The notes beneath the pieces are model-generated. The model was not told the DNA's origin. It searched no databases and saw nothing but the letters and a program-made list of their open reading frames with translations. Shown piece by piece: positions 1 to 11,256 of a DNA stretch of 64,000 bases. Made by a program: the position numbers and the translations under genes. The DNA lies in the NCBI GenBank assembly GCA_963662155.1, contig OY759263.1, positions 44,600,002 to 44,664,001 of the forward strand, in the 5' to 3' direction. How positions within the stretch are numbered: position 1 is the first letter of the stretch; every line of letters starts with the position of its first letter. Source of the stretch: Lamellibrachia columna (taxonomy: Eukaryota > Annelida > Polychaeta > Sabellida > Siboglinidae).

Positions 1-159
1 AATTATAAGATATCAATACTTTTGAAGCTACAGCTTAAAAGCTACAAGCACCCGTAATTTTCAAAATCTGCCTCAGTTGCCTGGGGAAAAGCAGCACACT
101 CTTAAACCAGTGTGCAATATCTGATGGGCTAATAAACCATTACAAATGTATTCACTTAC

Positions 160-216
160 CTGTGCTGTGTCCACACAAACTTTGTCACCTAAATGCGCCT
201 CTTTGTCTCCAGTTAC
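160..216 (-). CDS. 57-bp micro-exon of a tandemly exon-duplicated acidic protein
   Basis: On the minus strand a 57-bp block is bounded by a CAG acceptor (217-219) and a CAG|GTAAGT donor (GT at 159-158). It encodes 19 residues in phase 0, beginning VTGDKEAH and ending VDTAQ. It closely resembles the next exon at 607-663 in length, phase and C-terminal DTAQ, so the two look like products of exon duplication. Function is unknown; the sequence is acidic and polar with no recognisable domain. Confidence 0.6.
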
Positions 217-606
217 CTGTATGAAATCAAGGACAGTTGATTATAGTAAAACACATACACTGTTACATTGTTGTGTCTTGGTCTAAATATTCAACTCTTG
301 TGTGGTATAAGATTAAGATTACAATAACCAGTTTTGTGTGGTATCAGATATGCTGACATATGACAGAAAGACAGTACAATAAGCTAATAATAGAAAACAA
401 CTGACATGTTTCTAACATAACTGAACGTTATATGTAGAGCTGTTACTAGCCTGTTCCTCTCTTGATTTCTGGAGAGAAAAATGAAGATGTGCTAAGACAT
501 TTAATAAATAGTAATGATAATAATATGGCAATAGTAAATATATCATTATGTGATTGGTGTCATAGTTCTGCATGAAATATAAAGCCATACAAATGTATTC
601 ACTTAC

Positions 607-663
607 CTGTGCTGTATCCACATCAATTTTGTCTTCTGAATCAGTCTCTTGGTCTCCTGGTAC
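607..663 (-). CDS. 57-bp micro-exon, duplicate of the neighbouring one
   Basis: The minus strand shows an acceptor CAG at 664-666 and a donor CAG|GTAAGT at 607/606. The 19 codons are open in phase 0 and read VPGDQETDSEDK, ending DVDTAQ. It matches exon 160-216 at many positions, and the flanking intron sequence (TTCACTTACCTG on the plus strand) is also shared, which supports duplication of exon plus flank. The protein product is not recognised. Confidence 0.62.
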
Positions 664-1275
664 CTGGATGTAATCATAGACAGGTAATTATGGCAATGTG
701 ACCTTCATTCCGCCCCTAATTACTGGCACTGCCTTGGGTAAGTTACCCCAATGCTAATTTATCAATGTCTAACAAAACTAAATGCATACCTTGAAGTTGC
801 ACCATACTTTAAAGTACAGACTTTGTATTGGTTGATAAAATAATTAACTGGCCTAAAAACTTAAAATAAAGAAAATAAATAAACTTATTCTCCCCATTAA
901 AGACCTTACTTCCACATATATACTATCCTTGTATGCCAAATATCACAAATCCAGTTCATTGATGTCTAAATATGTAGTGTGTGAATAATTTATAGGACAT
1001 CCGCAGTAAAAAATGCCTATTTTTGCTCAAATCGTAGAAAGAATTGACTTTAGTCATTATATCTGGTAAGGTTTAAAATAATGGATATCCAAAATGGTAA
1101 ATATTATGCGGGTCAATGCCAATCATGGTGACGATTACATGACAAAGTTACGATTTCACAAAGACTACATTCAAAAGTTGCACACACAAGCTAGCATGTT
1201 GCAGTGGATACTAGGCAGGTTTGATTTTTTGCAAAATGAGACTAGCAAAAAAGTCGAATTGAGGAGGGACCTTTA

Positions 1276-3103
1276 AATATTTAACAAGATTCCCATCCAA
1301 GGCAAAGGACCACGTGGCAAGTGGACAAGGAAACCATTGGCTTATTGAGAGCCCGACATTTTTTCATCTATGTGTAACCAGCCCTCCTGAGATATGTGTC
1401 AACTTGGTTTTTAAACATATTCACGCTGGTAGCGTTTACACAATCTGTAGATAATTTGTTCCATTGTTTTATTGTCCTCTGTGAGAACGAGTGCTTCCTG
1501 ATATCCAATCTACACTGATCCTTTACTAATGTTACCCTATGTCCTCTAGTTCTACTAACTTTTTATTTGTATCAATATTTTCGTATCTATTCAATATCTT
1601 AAAAACTTCAATTTGATCTCTTAACCTCGATCTTGTCTCTAGGGTTGTTAAACCACATTCTTTTAGGCATTCTACATATCAAAGGTCTCAGTTCTGGAAT
1701 CATTTTAGTTGCTCTCTTCTGTATTCCTGTGTATCTATATTCTTCGTACGATATGGTCTCCAAATTTGTATACAGTATTCTAAATGAGGCCTAACTATTG
1801 CTTTATGCAAAGGCATAATTAGCTCTTTTTCCTTGTATGTTATATTTATCATAATCAACCCAAGAATTTGATTATCCTTTGAAGATGCAATACCACACTG
1901 CTCTGAAACTTTCATATCAGCAATTATTGTTATTCCTAAGTCCTTTTCTTTTACTGTAGTACCTAGAACAATATCTCCCATTTTATTGATTACATCCAAG
2001 TGCCCGTGTCCTGTGAGTAGGCATTTACATTTCCATAAATTGAATAACATGCCATTTTTTAGACCATTTAACTAATTTGTCTAGATCGTTTTGTAAATGT
2101 TGTTTATCACCATCATTGTTAACCTGTCTAAATACTTTTGTGTCATCCACAAATTTCAGTACGTTGCTTGTTATATTATCGTCCAAGTCATGGATATGTA
2201 TTAAGAATAATAAAGATCCTAATACTGATCCTTGTGGTACCTCACTCAAACCAGATTTCCAGTTTGAAACCTCCCATTCTACTACAACATGTTGTCTTCT
2301 GTCCGTCAGCCAATTTTCTATCCTGTCGATTATGCCGTCCCCGATACCATGGGCTTTTAATTTAAGTAGTAATCTTTGATGTGGCACTTTGTCAAAAGCG
2401 TTCTGAAAATCTAAGTATATACTATCTACTGGTGATCCCTCGTCTGGCCAGTTAGTGATTTCTTCAAAAAACATTTGTTAAGCATGACCTCGCCTTCAGG
2501 AATCCATGTTGAGATAGATTTAATAATTTATGCCTAACAAGGAAGTCCACCATATGGTCTTTAATTAACCTTTCTAATAATTTACAAATCACTGATGTTA
2601 AACCCACTGGTTTGTAATTCTCTGGCTTATTTCTCGAACCCTTTTTAAATAATGGTATGATGTTTGCTTCTTTCCGTTCAAAAGAACCACCCCCTCTTTT
2701 AATGACCAGTTGAACACACTTGCAAGTGGTAAACAAATTTGTTCTACTGTTTCCATTAGTTTTGGCACAATTCGATCCAATCCAGGTGATCTATTATCCT
2801 TCATTGCCTTTATTTTCTTGGTTACAACTTCTGGAGTTCCAGTTAACTGCCCTAAATAGTCAGATTTAGCCTCCTGAAATTTAGCATCTGGAACTGGTAA
2901 TGAACTAATGTCCTCTCTGGTAAACACTGAACTCAAGTATCCATTTAGATTTTCCGCCATTAAAAAACCTTGTGATATTATATTTCCAGCGCTGTCTTGT
3001 AGTGGTCCAACCTTGTCTCGTAAGTATTGTTTACTCCTGTTATATGCATACAAACTCTTGCTGTCAAGTGTTATGCTGTATGGAAATGTTTGTTCATAGC
3101 TTC
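1276..3103 (-). mobile_element. CR1-type LINE copy A, 5'-truncated ORF2 plus 3' UTR
   Basis: The 3' end (about 1276) has the family's terminal sequence with TCTTGTTAAAT repeats instead of poly(A). Going up, the reverse transcriptase runs in broken frames. Visible are LDFQNAFDKVPHQRLLLKLK, VPQGSVLGSLLFL and FVDDTKVF, where the catalytic FADD has become FVDD. Part of the C-terminal domain follows, and the thumb and fingers are frameshifted. It is truncated near 3103 in the endonuclease-RT linker. The element is dead and lies in an intron, in the same orientation as the micro-exon gene. Confidence 0.9.
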
Positions 3104-3142
3104 ATTGTGTTCCTAGAGGAACACAATATGTTGGGAACTAAC

Positions 3143-3199
3143 CTCTGTGATATTCACGCAGACATGGTCTTCTGAGACCACCTGTTGTTCCAATGCTTC
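3143..3199 (-). CDS. 57-bp micro-exon, divergent member of the series
   Basis: Acceptor GTGCAG ends at 3200 and the donor is GAG|GTTAGT at 3142 on the minus strand. The 57 bp are phase 0 and read EALEQQVVSEDH, ending NITE. Length and phase match the other members, but the sequence has drifted. It lies about 40 bp upstream (in gene orientation) of the 5' end of CR1 copy A, which therefore sits in the intron between this exon and 607-663. Confidence 0.55.
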
Positions 3200-3685
3200 C
3201 TGCACAAATAGGATATGGTAAACGTACATTTAAACAATAGTTATACAAACAATTCATTGCCTCAACTCTTATAGTGACTTGAATTAAATATAGATCAAAA
3301 TAAACTAACACGCTTCAGACAGTTTTATCGACAAACTCATAACTAGTACATTATGTGCAAGTGAACATATATATGCACACAATTATGAATTGTGAAAAAA
3401 ATTGTAACATTGATGGTAAATAGCTTCAAAAGTAAAGCACCACAACTTAATAACTTACTGTTGCAATATTAAAAAGATTAAACACTAAGACATACCAACG
3501 CCAATGCAATACAAAAATGCCAATATTAGTGGTTAACAATGTAAATAATATATAAAAACAAGTTATGACATATACTATATGCAACAAAAGTACATCACCA
3601 AATATTCAGAAATTTACCTACCTACAAATAAATATTACAGTAATAATAATCATGATTATCTTGAAGGTAACATGTCTTAACTTAC

Positions 3686-3739
3686 CTGAGCAATAGTATT
3701 CTCATCACCATCTGAGGCAGTCTGTATATCTTCTGGCTC
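3686..3739 (-). CDS. 54-bp micro-exon of the series
   Basis: Acceptor TTCCAG precedes 3739 and donor CAG|GTAAGT follows 3686 on the minus strand. It encodes 18 residues, starting EPEDIQTASDGDE and ending TIAQ. It pairs best with exon 4502-4558: both begin EP, have QTA(S/T)DG in the middle and end in AQ. One codon shorter than its siblings, it still keeps phase 0. Confidence 0.6.
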
Positions 3740-4501
3740 CTGGAAAATCAAGAACACGTATTAAAGTGTACATAAGCAAATATGCTTAACACTATACCAC
3801 TCAGTCATGCTACATAAGGGTAATTCATTTTATTATCTGGTTAATCACTGGACATGTATATAGGCATGCTTACTACTGTCATACCGTTCCTTTATTTTAA
3901 GGTTAAAGGAAATTCCATTATTTCTGTCCCATGACCGACTCCCATCCCTTAAAATTCCTTTACATTATTTTTGTAAATATTCCTTTAAATTCCGTAATTT
4001 TTCATGGCAAGAAAAAACCCTGGAATGTGCAGAATTACATTATTTCTACCCAGCTAATTGAAAAGTATTTGTGAAATTGTCACAAAGGAAGTACTAAGTA
4101 ATGATTAGTGCACATTATCTCAACGTCGAACGATCCATTGTTTGCTTCTGATTTTGTGTGAACTAAACTTGACCAGCTGAAAAGTTCAGTCTACTTACTA
4201 GCTAGTGTATTTCTTGGACTAATTAGTTTTGAAAACAGTTATGTTGGACCGGTGTTGAGCCAAATTTAAAAAAAAACCCTTAACCATTCCTTTAACAAAG
4301 TTCCTTTTAATTCCTTTATTTTTGTAAAAAAATCCTCTTTTCCCGTTTTCAACTATTTTATTGAAATGTCATTGCACTGGAGAATGTTGCCGTGAGGAAA
4401 ATCATTTTAAACGATACACTATGCTATTGGCATTATGACAAAGTTACTGTTTGTGCTAATTATCTTTACCATGAAAGCAACAAATCTTCTTATTAACTTA
4501 C

Positions 4502-4558
4502 CTGTGCACTATCTTCATCAGCTTTGCCATCTGTGGCAGTCTGCTTGCCTTTTGGTTC
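4502..4558 (-). CDS. 57-bp micro-exon of the series
   Basis: Acceptor ATGCAG and donor CAG|GTAAGT bound 57 bp on the minus strand. The 19 residues start EPKGKQTATDGK and end DSAQ. The acidic, Gln-ending pattern and phase-0 borders are shared with 3686-3739 and 607-663. Confidence 0.6.
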
Positions 4559-4891
4559 CTGCATCTCCAAGAACAGGCATTACAATGTGTTTAAAAAAAA
4601 AATTTCTTAGTAATACACAACTCATCTATGCTGCATAACTCTATAAGAAAATAGCCCACTTGCATTGTAACTAAACAAATGGCAAACATACTGCAGGGTT
4701 CCTATCATCCACATCAACACTTATTCGACAACTTTACTGTGCTAAATCATCTGCATCATAAAAAATAGGTTACAAATTTATCCATGATGCAATACCAGAA
4801 TGTCAGTTTTTGCATTAGGATGTTTGATTGAGCAAATTGTAGAAATGGTGAAATTCTGTTACTAAACCATCAACATAACACAGTAACTTAC

Positions 4892-4954
4892 CAGCACAGC
4901 ATTGTCATATTCACTGCTGTTCTGCTCACCAACTGTCACTTCCTGTCTTTCTGG
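4892..4954 (-). CDS. 63-bp (or 51-bp) micro-exon of the series
   Basis: The donor is CTG|GTAAGT at 4892/4891. Two acceptors are possible: GTGTAG ending at 4955, giving a 63-bp exon starting PERQEVTVGEQ, or an internal CAG, giving 51 bp starting EVTVGEQ (upper end 4942). Both keep phase 0, and the shorter form aligns better with the E-initial siblings. The end NAVL departs from the usual (T/S)AQ. Confidence 0.5.
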
Positions 4955-6130
4955 CTACACAGATAGGAAATGTACAACATGTTTAAATGATTGCTACAGA
5001 AGTGACATTTACTTAAACTATCCTCGTAGGTAAGCTTTTTGAATGAACTTACCATTAATGCACAAAACAACATAAAATAATCCTCTTAACACTACATAGA
5101 CAATAGAGTATAATCACAAGCTATGATAGTTTATACACAAGCAGACATTAATCACAATAGGAACACGTCCTATTTATCATTAATCACAATAGGAAAACGT
5201 TGTTAGAAAGTTATTGCAAGCATAGTGAACAATGACTGTGTATATGTATGTATGTATGTTTATGTATGTATGTGTGTATATATATGGGTTTATGCAGAAT
5301 AACAATGCAAGTTCAGTGTAGAGTGAAATAGGCCAAATAAATGACATTTAATTTAGTAATAATGTGCCAGCAATTATACGAACATTCACCATCAAAATGA
5401 TATACATCATCACAGCAAGCATGCTGGCCCCCAAATGGTGTGTACACATAATATCTACAATTCACATATGTATTACGCCAGACTATTTAATTGTCTCCGG
5501 CAGCCACCCACTACAAGTACTAACTATATCACTACTGACTACCATTTGCCATTCACACTATATCTGTGGGGGTCTCTCCGCCCACACCAATACTTAATAT
5601 ACCACTATAAAAACTCTGTGTACACCACTGAATGCGTCATAACAAAAAAACACTATCGCAAAACCTGGTGTACATATCTGGAACAGGAAAAAACATCAAC
5701 GCATTAAGTGCATTCTGTATGATCAGTGATTTACAATGATCCACCTCATTAAATTGCAGTACAAAACTTCTGGCCCTATCTACCACAGGGTTTCTTCATA
5801 ACATAATAATGATATAGCCCCTACTTGACTGACTGGTCCACCTGTGTTAGAGGGAGGAGGGTGGGATAAAAAAAACATGCTCAGAAACTCCTGATTAGCA
5901 CATGTAACTATTACTCATTCAACAAAATGTGTCTAGAATTAACTCCATCAGTTAGGAATGAGTAACAATTAACAATCGTAATTGAGGCTTTAATTAAAAA
6001 GAAAAGATTCATAAATATATATATAATACACATAAATTATCGAGATCGAGTAAGGCTGGATCTAGGCCATGTGGTTCTTTATATAGTGCTATGTATTACT
6101 ACATGCATCTCAGCATGTGGGAGTAATTAG
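4955..6130. other. Non-coding stretch with a TATG/TG-rich microsatellite
   Basis: No credible exon, RNA gene or recognised transposon protein was found. A short TGTATG-rich tract lies at about 5237-5286. The rest is AT-rich unique-looking sequence; if the start exon at 7124-7162 is real, it is part of a large first intron. Confidence 0.5.
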
Positions 6131-6135
6131 CCTGT

Positions 6136-6645
6136 CCCAGTGGATGGGTCAGTGAATGTTGTCCTAGTGGCTGGATCAGTGAATGTTGCCCCAGTGGATG
6201 GCTCAGTGAATGTTGTCTCACTGGACAGGTGGGTGAATGTTATCCTAGTGGATAGGACAGTGAATGTGGTGTCAGCGAATAAGTCAGTGAATGTTGTCCC
6301 AGTGGACAGATGAGTGAATGTTGTCCTAATGTATGGGTCAGTGAATGTGGTATCAGTGAATGTTGTCCCAGTGGATGGGTCAGTGAATATTGTCCTAGTG
6401 GATGGTTCAAGGAATGTGGTATCAGTGAATGAGTAAGTGAATGTTGTCTTAGTGGACAGGTGAGTGAATGGTGTCCTAGTGGATGGGTCAGTGAATGTTG
6501 TCCTAGTGGATGGGTTAGTGAATATTGTCCCAGTGGACAGGTCAGTGAATGTTGTCCTAGTGGACGGGTCAGTGAATGTTGTCTCAGTGGATGGGTCACT
6601 GAATGTTGTCTCAGTGAATGAGTCAGTTAATGTTGTTTCAGTAAG
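6136..6645 (+). repeat. 27-bp minisatellite
   Basis: About 19 imperfect units occur of the type CAGTGAATGTTGTCC followed by TAGTGGATGGGT. Variants alternate GTCCTAGTGGAT, GTCTCAGTGGAC and GTATCAGTGAAT, so unit length varies in places. The unit is a multiple of three, so both strands stay open and produce meaningless repetitive frames. Isolated degenerate units recur at about 6830-6890. Confidence 0.9.
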
Positions 6646-6815
6646 TGGTATATCTAGGATCTCACAAAGGGGAGGCCAAAGTGGGCAAGCTTAGTCACCC
6701 TTTAGTTTATCATGTTACCATGTAGTGGCGCAACAGGTTACATATGAAAAAAGATCAACATTTTAAGCCAAAGGGGGCATGGCCCAGTGGCCACCCATAG
6801 GCACACCACATGTTT
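6645..6815. mobile_element. MITE-like repeat of the AGTGGYRTATCTAG family
   Basis: The sequence from GTGGTATATCTAGGATC through ACCATGTAGTGGCGCAAC to about 6815 matches a second copy at 10284-10428 and a partial start at about 16622. The family starts AGTGGCGTATCTAG and has a G-run after the start. No protein is encoded. Confidence 0.5.
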
Positions 6816-7123
6816 CAGTCGATGCATCATGAAAGTTGCTCCAGTGGATTGGTTAGTGAATGTTGTTCCATTGGTTGGGTCAACAAGTGATCTAATGTTG
6901 GTGTTACTTCAATATCTTGGTGGGACAACTCCCAACAGGCAATTTGTCAGTATGGTCAGGTAAAATAGCAAACAATATGCCAATGCCACTCAGCAACCCC
7001 ACACCTGCTCTGCATGTGGTAGAAACTGCTGCTCCAGAAACAGGCCATACATGGACACATTTCACCTCGGCCCCTTAGGCATATTATCATCGAAATCTTG
7101 TCAATGAAAAGACAATAACATAC

Positions 7124-7162
7124 CTCCAAAGGCATCAGTTCGTCCTGTGCTGTCAGTGACAT
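7124..7162 (-). CDS. Possible first coding exon of the micro-exon gene
   Basis: On the minus strand an ATG in a good context (CACCATG) opens 13 codons, MSLTAQDELMPLE, which run straight into a GAG|GTATGT donor at 7124/7123. The exon is 39 bp and ends in phase 0, so it would join in frame to 4954, 4558 and onward. It contains TAQ and acidic residues like the downstream series. The link is inferred only from strand, phase and composition, so a chance ATG plus donor cannot be excluded. Confidence 0.33.
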
Positions 7163-7434
7163 GGTGGGATATAACCCGTTGACTGTTTATGTTGGTCAAA
7201 GTCACCCTCAATGCCGATTCCTCTCAAGCAGAATGACATATATACATCTATCCACTGGGGCACTGCCAAATTAGAACATTGGTGGATATAGGCCACCTGT
7301 GTTATACAAGAAACAAGACTACTGGTACTTCCTGGTTGGTTGCCCAGTGTGTTCTTTGTAACCTGTGCTTGTTCATTCAATAGCTCGTCTCCAAACAAAA
7401 TAAATGGCTCCATTCATGCATGCAGACATATTGG

Positions 7435-8590
7435 ATTATGGATTCAACCAACAATTATCAACTGGAATGGGACTAGCATAGGGTACAAGGAAGAGAAGGC
7501 ACTGGAGGGTGACAATCCAAGCAGCTGACCCCAACTGGAATGGGACTAACAGAGGATACAAGATAGTTACGATATTTGAGGAAAGGGATCTCAGCAGCTG
7601 ATCCCACTGAAATGACACTGACAGAGGATACAAGGAAGAGAAGATATTGGAGGATGAGGATCCAAGCAGCTGATTCCACAGGAATGGGACTAACAGAGGA
7701 TACAAGGGAGAGAAGAGATTGGAGGAAAAGGATCCAAGCAGCTGATTCCACAGGAATGGGACTAACAGAGGATACAAGGGAGAGAAGAGATTGGAGGAAA
7801 AGGATCCAAGCAGCTGATCCCACTGTAATGGGACTAACAGAGGATACAAGGGAGATAAGAGATTGGAGGAAAAGGATCCAAGCAGCTGATCCCACTGTAA
7901 TGGGACTAACAGAGGATACAAGGGAGAGAAGAGATTGGAGGAAAAGGATCCAAGCAGCTGATCCAACTGGAATGGGACTAACAGAGGATACAAGGGAGAG
8001 AAGAGATTGGAGGAAAAGGATCCAAGCAGCTGATCCCATTGTAATGGGACTAACAGAGGATACAAGGTGAGAAGAGATTGGAGGAAAAGAATCCAAGCAG
8101 CTGATTCCACAGGAATGGGACTAAGGAAGAGAAGTGATTGGAGGAAAAGGATCCAAGCAGCTGATCCCACTGTAATGGGACTAAGGAAGAGAAGAGATTG
8201 GATGAAAAGGATCCAAGCAGCTGAGATTGGAGGAAAAGGATCCAAGCAGCTGATCCCACTGTAATGGGACTAACAGAGGATACAAGGGAGAGAAGATACT
8301 GGAGGAAAAGGATCCAAGCAGCTGATCCCACTGTAATGGGACTAACAGAGGATACAAGGGAGAGAAGAGATTGGAGGAAAAGGATCCAAGCAGCTGATCC
8401 CACTGGAATGGGACTAACAGAGGATACAAGGGAGATAAAAGATTGGAGGAAAAGGATCCAAGCAGCTGGTTCCACTGTAATGGGACTAACAGAGGATACA
8501 AGGGAGAGAAGATATTGGAGGAAAAGGATCCAAGTGGCTGATCCAAAAGGATCCAAACAGCTGACCACCCACTGTAATGGGACTAATGGC
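7435..8590 (+). repeat. 72-bp minisatellite (about 14 units)
   Basis: The unit begins ATCCAAGCAGCTGATCCCAC, continues with TGTAATGGGACTAACAGAGG and ends AGAGATTGGAGGAAAAGG. It repeats head to tail, with degenerate units at both ends and shorter units at 8100-8240 lacking the middle part. Because 72 is divisible by three, all six frames stay open; these are not genes. Confidence 0.93.
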
Positions 8591-8599
8591 TGAAAGGGC

Positions 8600-10130
8600 A
8601 GTTGTTGATATTCGAGGGGTCATTAACCCAGGCTTCTCTGTACTCTATGTAAAGTGGGTATGCTAATTCATAGACTCTCTCCCCTTGCACCAACTATACC
8701 ATTCATGTTTGTAAATCCATATTAAACCGTGCACAAATACACATTATCCAAAGTTGATTGGAAATAGTGAATTCAAGCATAAGCAACATTATCTGCACAT
8801 GAATGTTGCAGCTTGATTTTCAATTTTGTATCTGAACAAACTGTGTTATGTTAACATTGAATTGCATTTGGGGCATAATGTCTGTAAATGCCAACAAATA
8901 CAACGAAGCTCTCAACATGGACACAGGTGTCAATAAATCACAAATGTTTTATTTCACTTGACTATAGCGGAAGGTGATGTGATCATGTACTGATATTGCT
9001 ACAACTGTAGACAGTACACATTTAGCTGGCTGCCACTCAAGCCATGGTCCTCTGCTCTAGCATTGCAATTATCCAAAACTGGGACAAACTCTGCTATTAT
9101 TAAACCAAAACGCTCCAGGGACAATTTGCCAGATCACACCAATTCGATGAAGAGATATAGCTGCCTCAAACTGTTAACTGAACCATGAAATAACTTGATA
9201 CAGTCAATCATTGACTGTATCAAGTCCATGCATGTTGCTACATTGACTGTCAATGTAGCCACGTACATGGTGTGAGGGTTGCAGCTCATTAAATTAAAAT
9301 TTGTTTTAATTTTTATTATAAAAATGATACAACAAACTTATCACTTTTATAACTATAATGAAGTTCATTGTATGACGATATGAACATCTGATTGGTTATG
9401 TGATGTGTCAAATGTACCTACTATGAAAACATGTACTCATTTCATTGAGATGGTCCCTGTAGTAGAACTGATGTGAACTAGTGCAATATCTGAGAACCCA
9501 GTCAACCATGCAGGCAGTTGTTTGATAAAAATATGCAAGTTTTGGTATGATGAAATTGTTCATAGTCAGAGGTTGTAATAAGCATGTATATCTAGGTTAC
9601 CAATAGCTACATGCAATGTAAAAATACATAACAAATATAATAAACCCAGGCATGGGATCAAGCGTAGTTTTATGATGAGGGTTCATGACCTAATCGGAGT
9701 CTTAATAAACAGGCCAAAGAACCTATTCAACCACGACACTCTATTTAATACGATCTGGTAAATAGAGATACACTATCGTGTATTAAATTGTGTGTATTCA
9801 ACATGTAAAGTAGGCAAACAGCTTACCTAAAACTGTACAGTAGTCCCACCTACTTATGTTCTATGGCTTACAAGATATTGGTAATATAAAATCTTAATAT
9901 AATCCAGCTAGCATGTATGCATGTATGCTATTCCTAGACACTTTGCACCCAGGGCACCACCCTTTCTGTGGTTCATCCATGACCCCATGAAGGTGTCATG
10001 ACACTTCGAAATTCACCACACTCTTATCCTTTCTATGTGGCATTTTATGTACATGAAACCCTCAAATAGCTCTGGATCAGTTATGTAAAATGAAAATCAG
10101 AGAACCTTCACTTTACGCCATGGTGACCTT
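8600..10130. other. Non-coding stretch with adjacent hairpins
   Basis: No exon or transposon protein was recognised. The only clear structure is a pair of inverted repeats at 9193-9225 and 9237-9259, annotated separately. Confidence 0.5.
9193..9259. repeat. Two adjacent near-perfect hairpins
   Basis: Positions 9193-9207 (ACTTGATACAGTCAA) pair perfectly with 9211-9225 over a 3-nt loop. Positions 9237-9247 (GCTACATTGAC) pair perfectly with 9249-9259 over a 1-nt loop. Both share the core CATTGACTGT. They could be cruciform-prone palindromes or parts of a foldback element. Confidence 0.75.
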
Positions 10131-10135
10131 TAACA

Positions 10136-10560
10136 AGACAATATTTAACAAGATCATCCAAAACAACAAACTTGAGACGGCATGTGGATGTGCATGTGCA
10201 TGTGCATGTGGTAGCCACTCGTTTATCGAGAGTCCAACAATTTATCATTTGTGTGTAGCCCGCCCTTGTTGTGAATAATATTCAGTGGCGTATCTAGCAC
10301 CTTGCATGGGGGGGGGCAAAATTAGTCATTAGTTTACCATGCTACCATGTAGTGGTGCAACATATGTTACATAACAAAAATCGCAAAATTAAGCCAAATG
10401 ATGGCAATGGCCCACTGAATATGCCACTAACAATAGGCCTATGTAAACTTTATTTTAAAACATGTTCAGTTAACATTTACACAACTAGTTACTCTCATCT
10501 GTGAGAATGAGTACTTTCTCGTATGCAATTTATAATGTTATTTTACTAACACTAATTAAA
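10136..10560 (-). mobile_element. CR1 3'-end remnant, split by a MITE
   Basis: The 10136-10270 segment matches the terminal 3' UTR of copy D (TTTATCGAGAGTCCAACAAT, then GTGTAGCC). The 10446-10560 segment matches the adjacent region of copy D (ACAAC..TTACTCTCATCTGTGAGA, then GAGTACTTTCTCGTATG). Between them lies a small TIR element at 10284-10428. Only the extreme C-terminal ORF2 codons are present, highly diverged. Confidence 0.75.
10284..10428. mobile_element. 145-bp MITE inside a CR1 remnant
   Basis: The left end AGTGGCGTAT is an inverted copy, with one mismatch, of the right end ATATGCCACT. The element starts with the common form CAGTGGCGTATCTAG and has a nine-base G-run at about 10310. 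Related copies lie at 6645-6815 and, as a partial start, 16622. No target duplication could be fixed confidently. Confidence 0.6.
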
Positions 10561-10955
10561 AAATTAAGGTTATTTACCTTCTATAAGTTCCACGAAATTT
10601 TTTTTTGAGCCTAATAGCCACTGTGTCACTAATAGAAAGGATCTTATGGGCTGGCACAGAACACATCAACTTTACTCACATATCCGATGCAAGTGTTCTA
10701 AGAAAATTCACACGCAACCAACTCTCCTGTGTAATTGTTACATTTCTGCTACTCTGTATCTATTTCCCGTGTCATTCATTGTAAGGGGCCTTCACGATTG
10801 TTGATATTTACCTATTCGTATTAAAGCTCATACCCCCTCCCCGAATGAGCACTTTAACATGTTGATAATTTGCCACACTGGAAAATGTATTGAAGTAACA
10901 ATGTCATGCCATGGTGCAGGCGACAAATTTGAAGTACGTTCTACATTGGATCTCA

Positions 10956-11256
10956 ACAGCGGATACGGGGGGGGTCATAGAGGTCTCAAGACCCCCCTAG
11001 GCCGTGGAAGGGGGTTCTTATACCCCCTGTGTCCGTGGTAAATATTACTGTAAGGAACAACGTAAATAAGCATACATCGGAACTAGTGTCAGTGTAAAGA
11101 CTGAAGTATTAGCAGCCGGCTAATATTATCCCTTCTGTATAAGTAGAACGACACATATGTCGCCCCCCCCCCCCCCGGTTCGTAAGTAGAACGACATCGA
11201 CATATCACTACGACTGACTGAGACCCCCCTTGTCAACAAGCATTGATCCGCCCCTG
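10956..11256. mobile_element. MITE with ACAG..CGGAT termini
   Basis: The left end ACAGCGGATACGGGGGG and the right end GATCCGCCCCTGT are imperfect inverted repeats. GATCT flanks the element on both sides (10950 and 11257), suggesting part of a target duplication. The interior has G- and C-runs and no coding capacity. Confidence 0.5.

Noticed and set aside
7435..8590. Long open frames of up to 269 codons on both strands
   Set aside because: They are produced by a 72-bp repeat whose length is a multiple of three; no codon bias, domain or splice context supports a protein.
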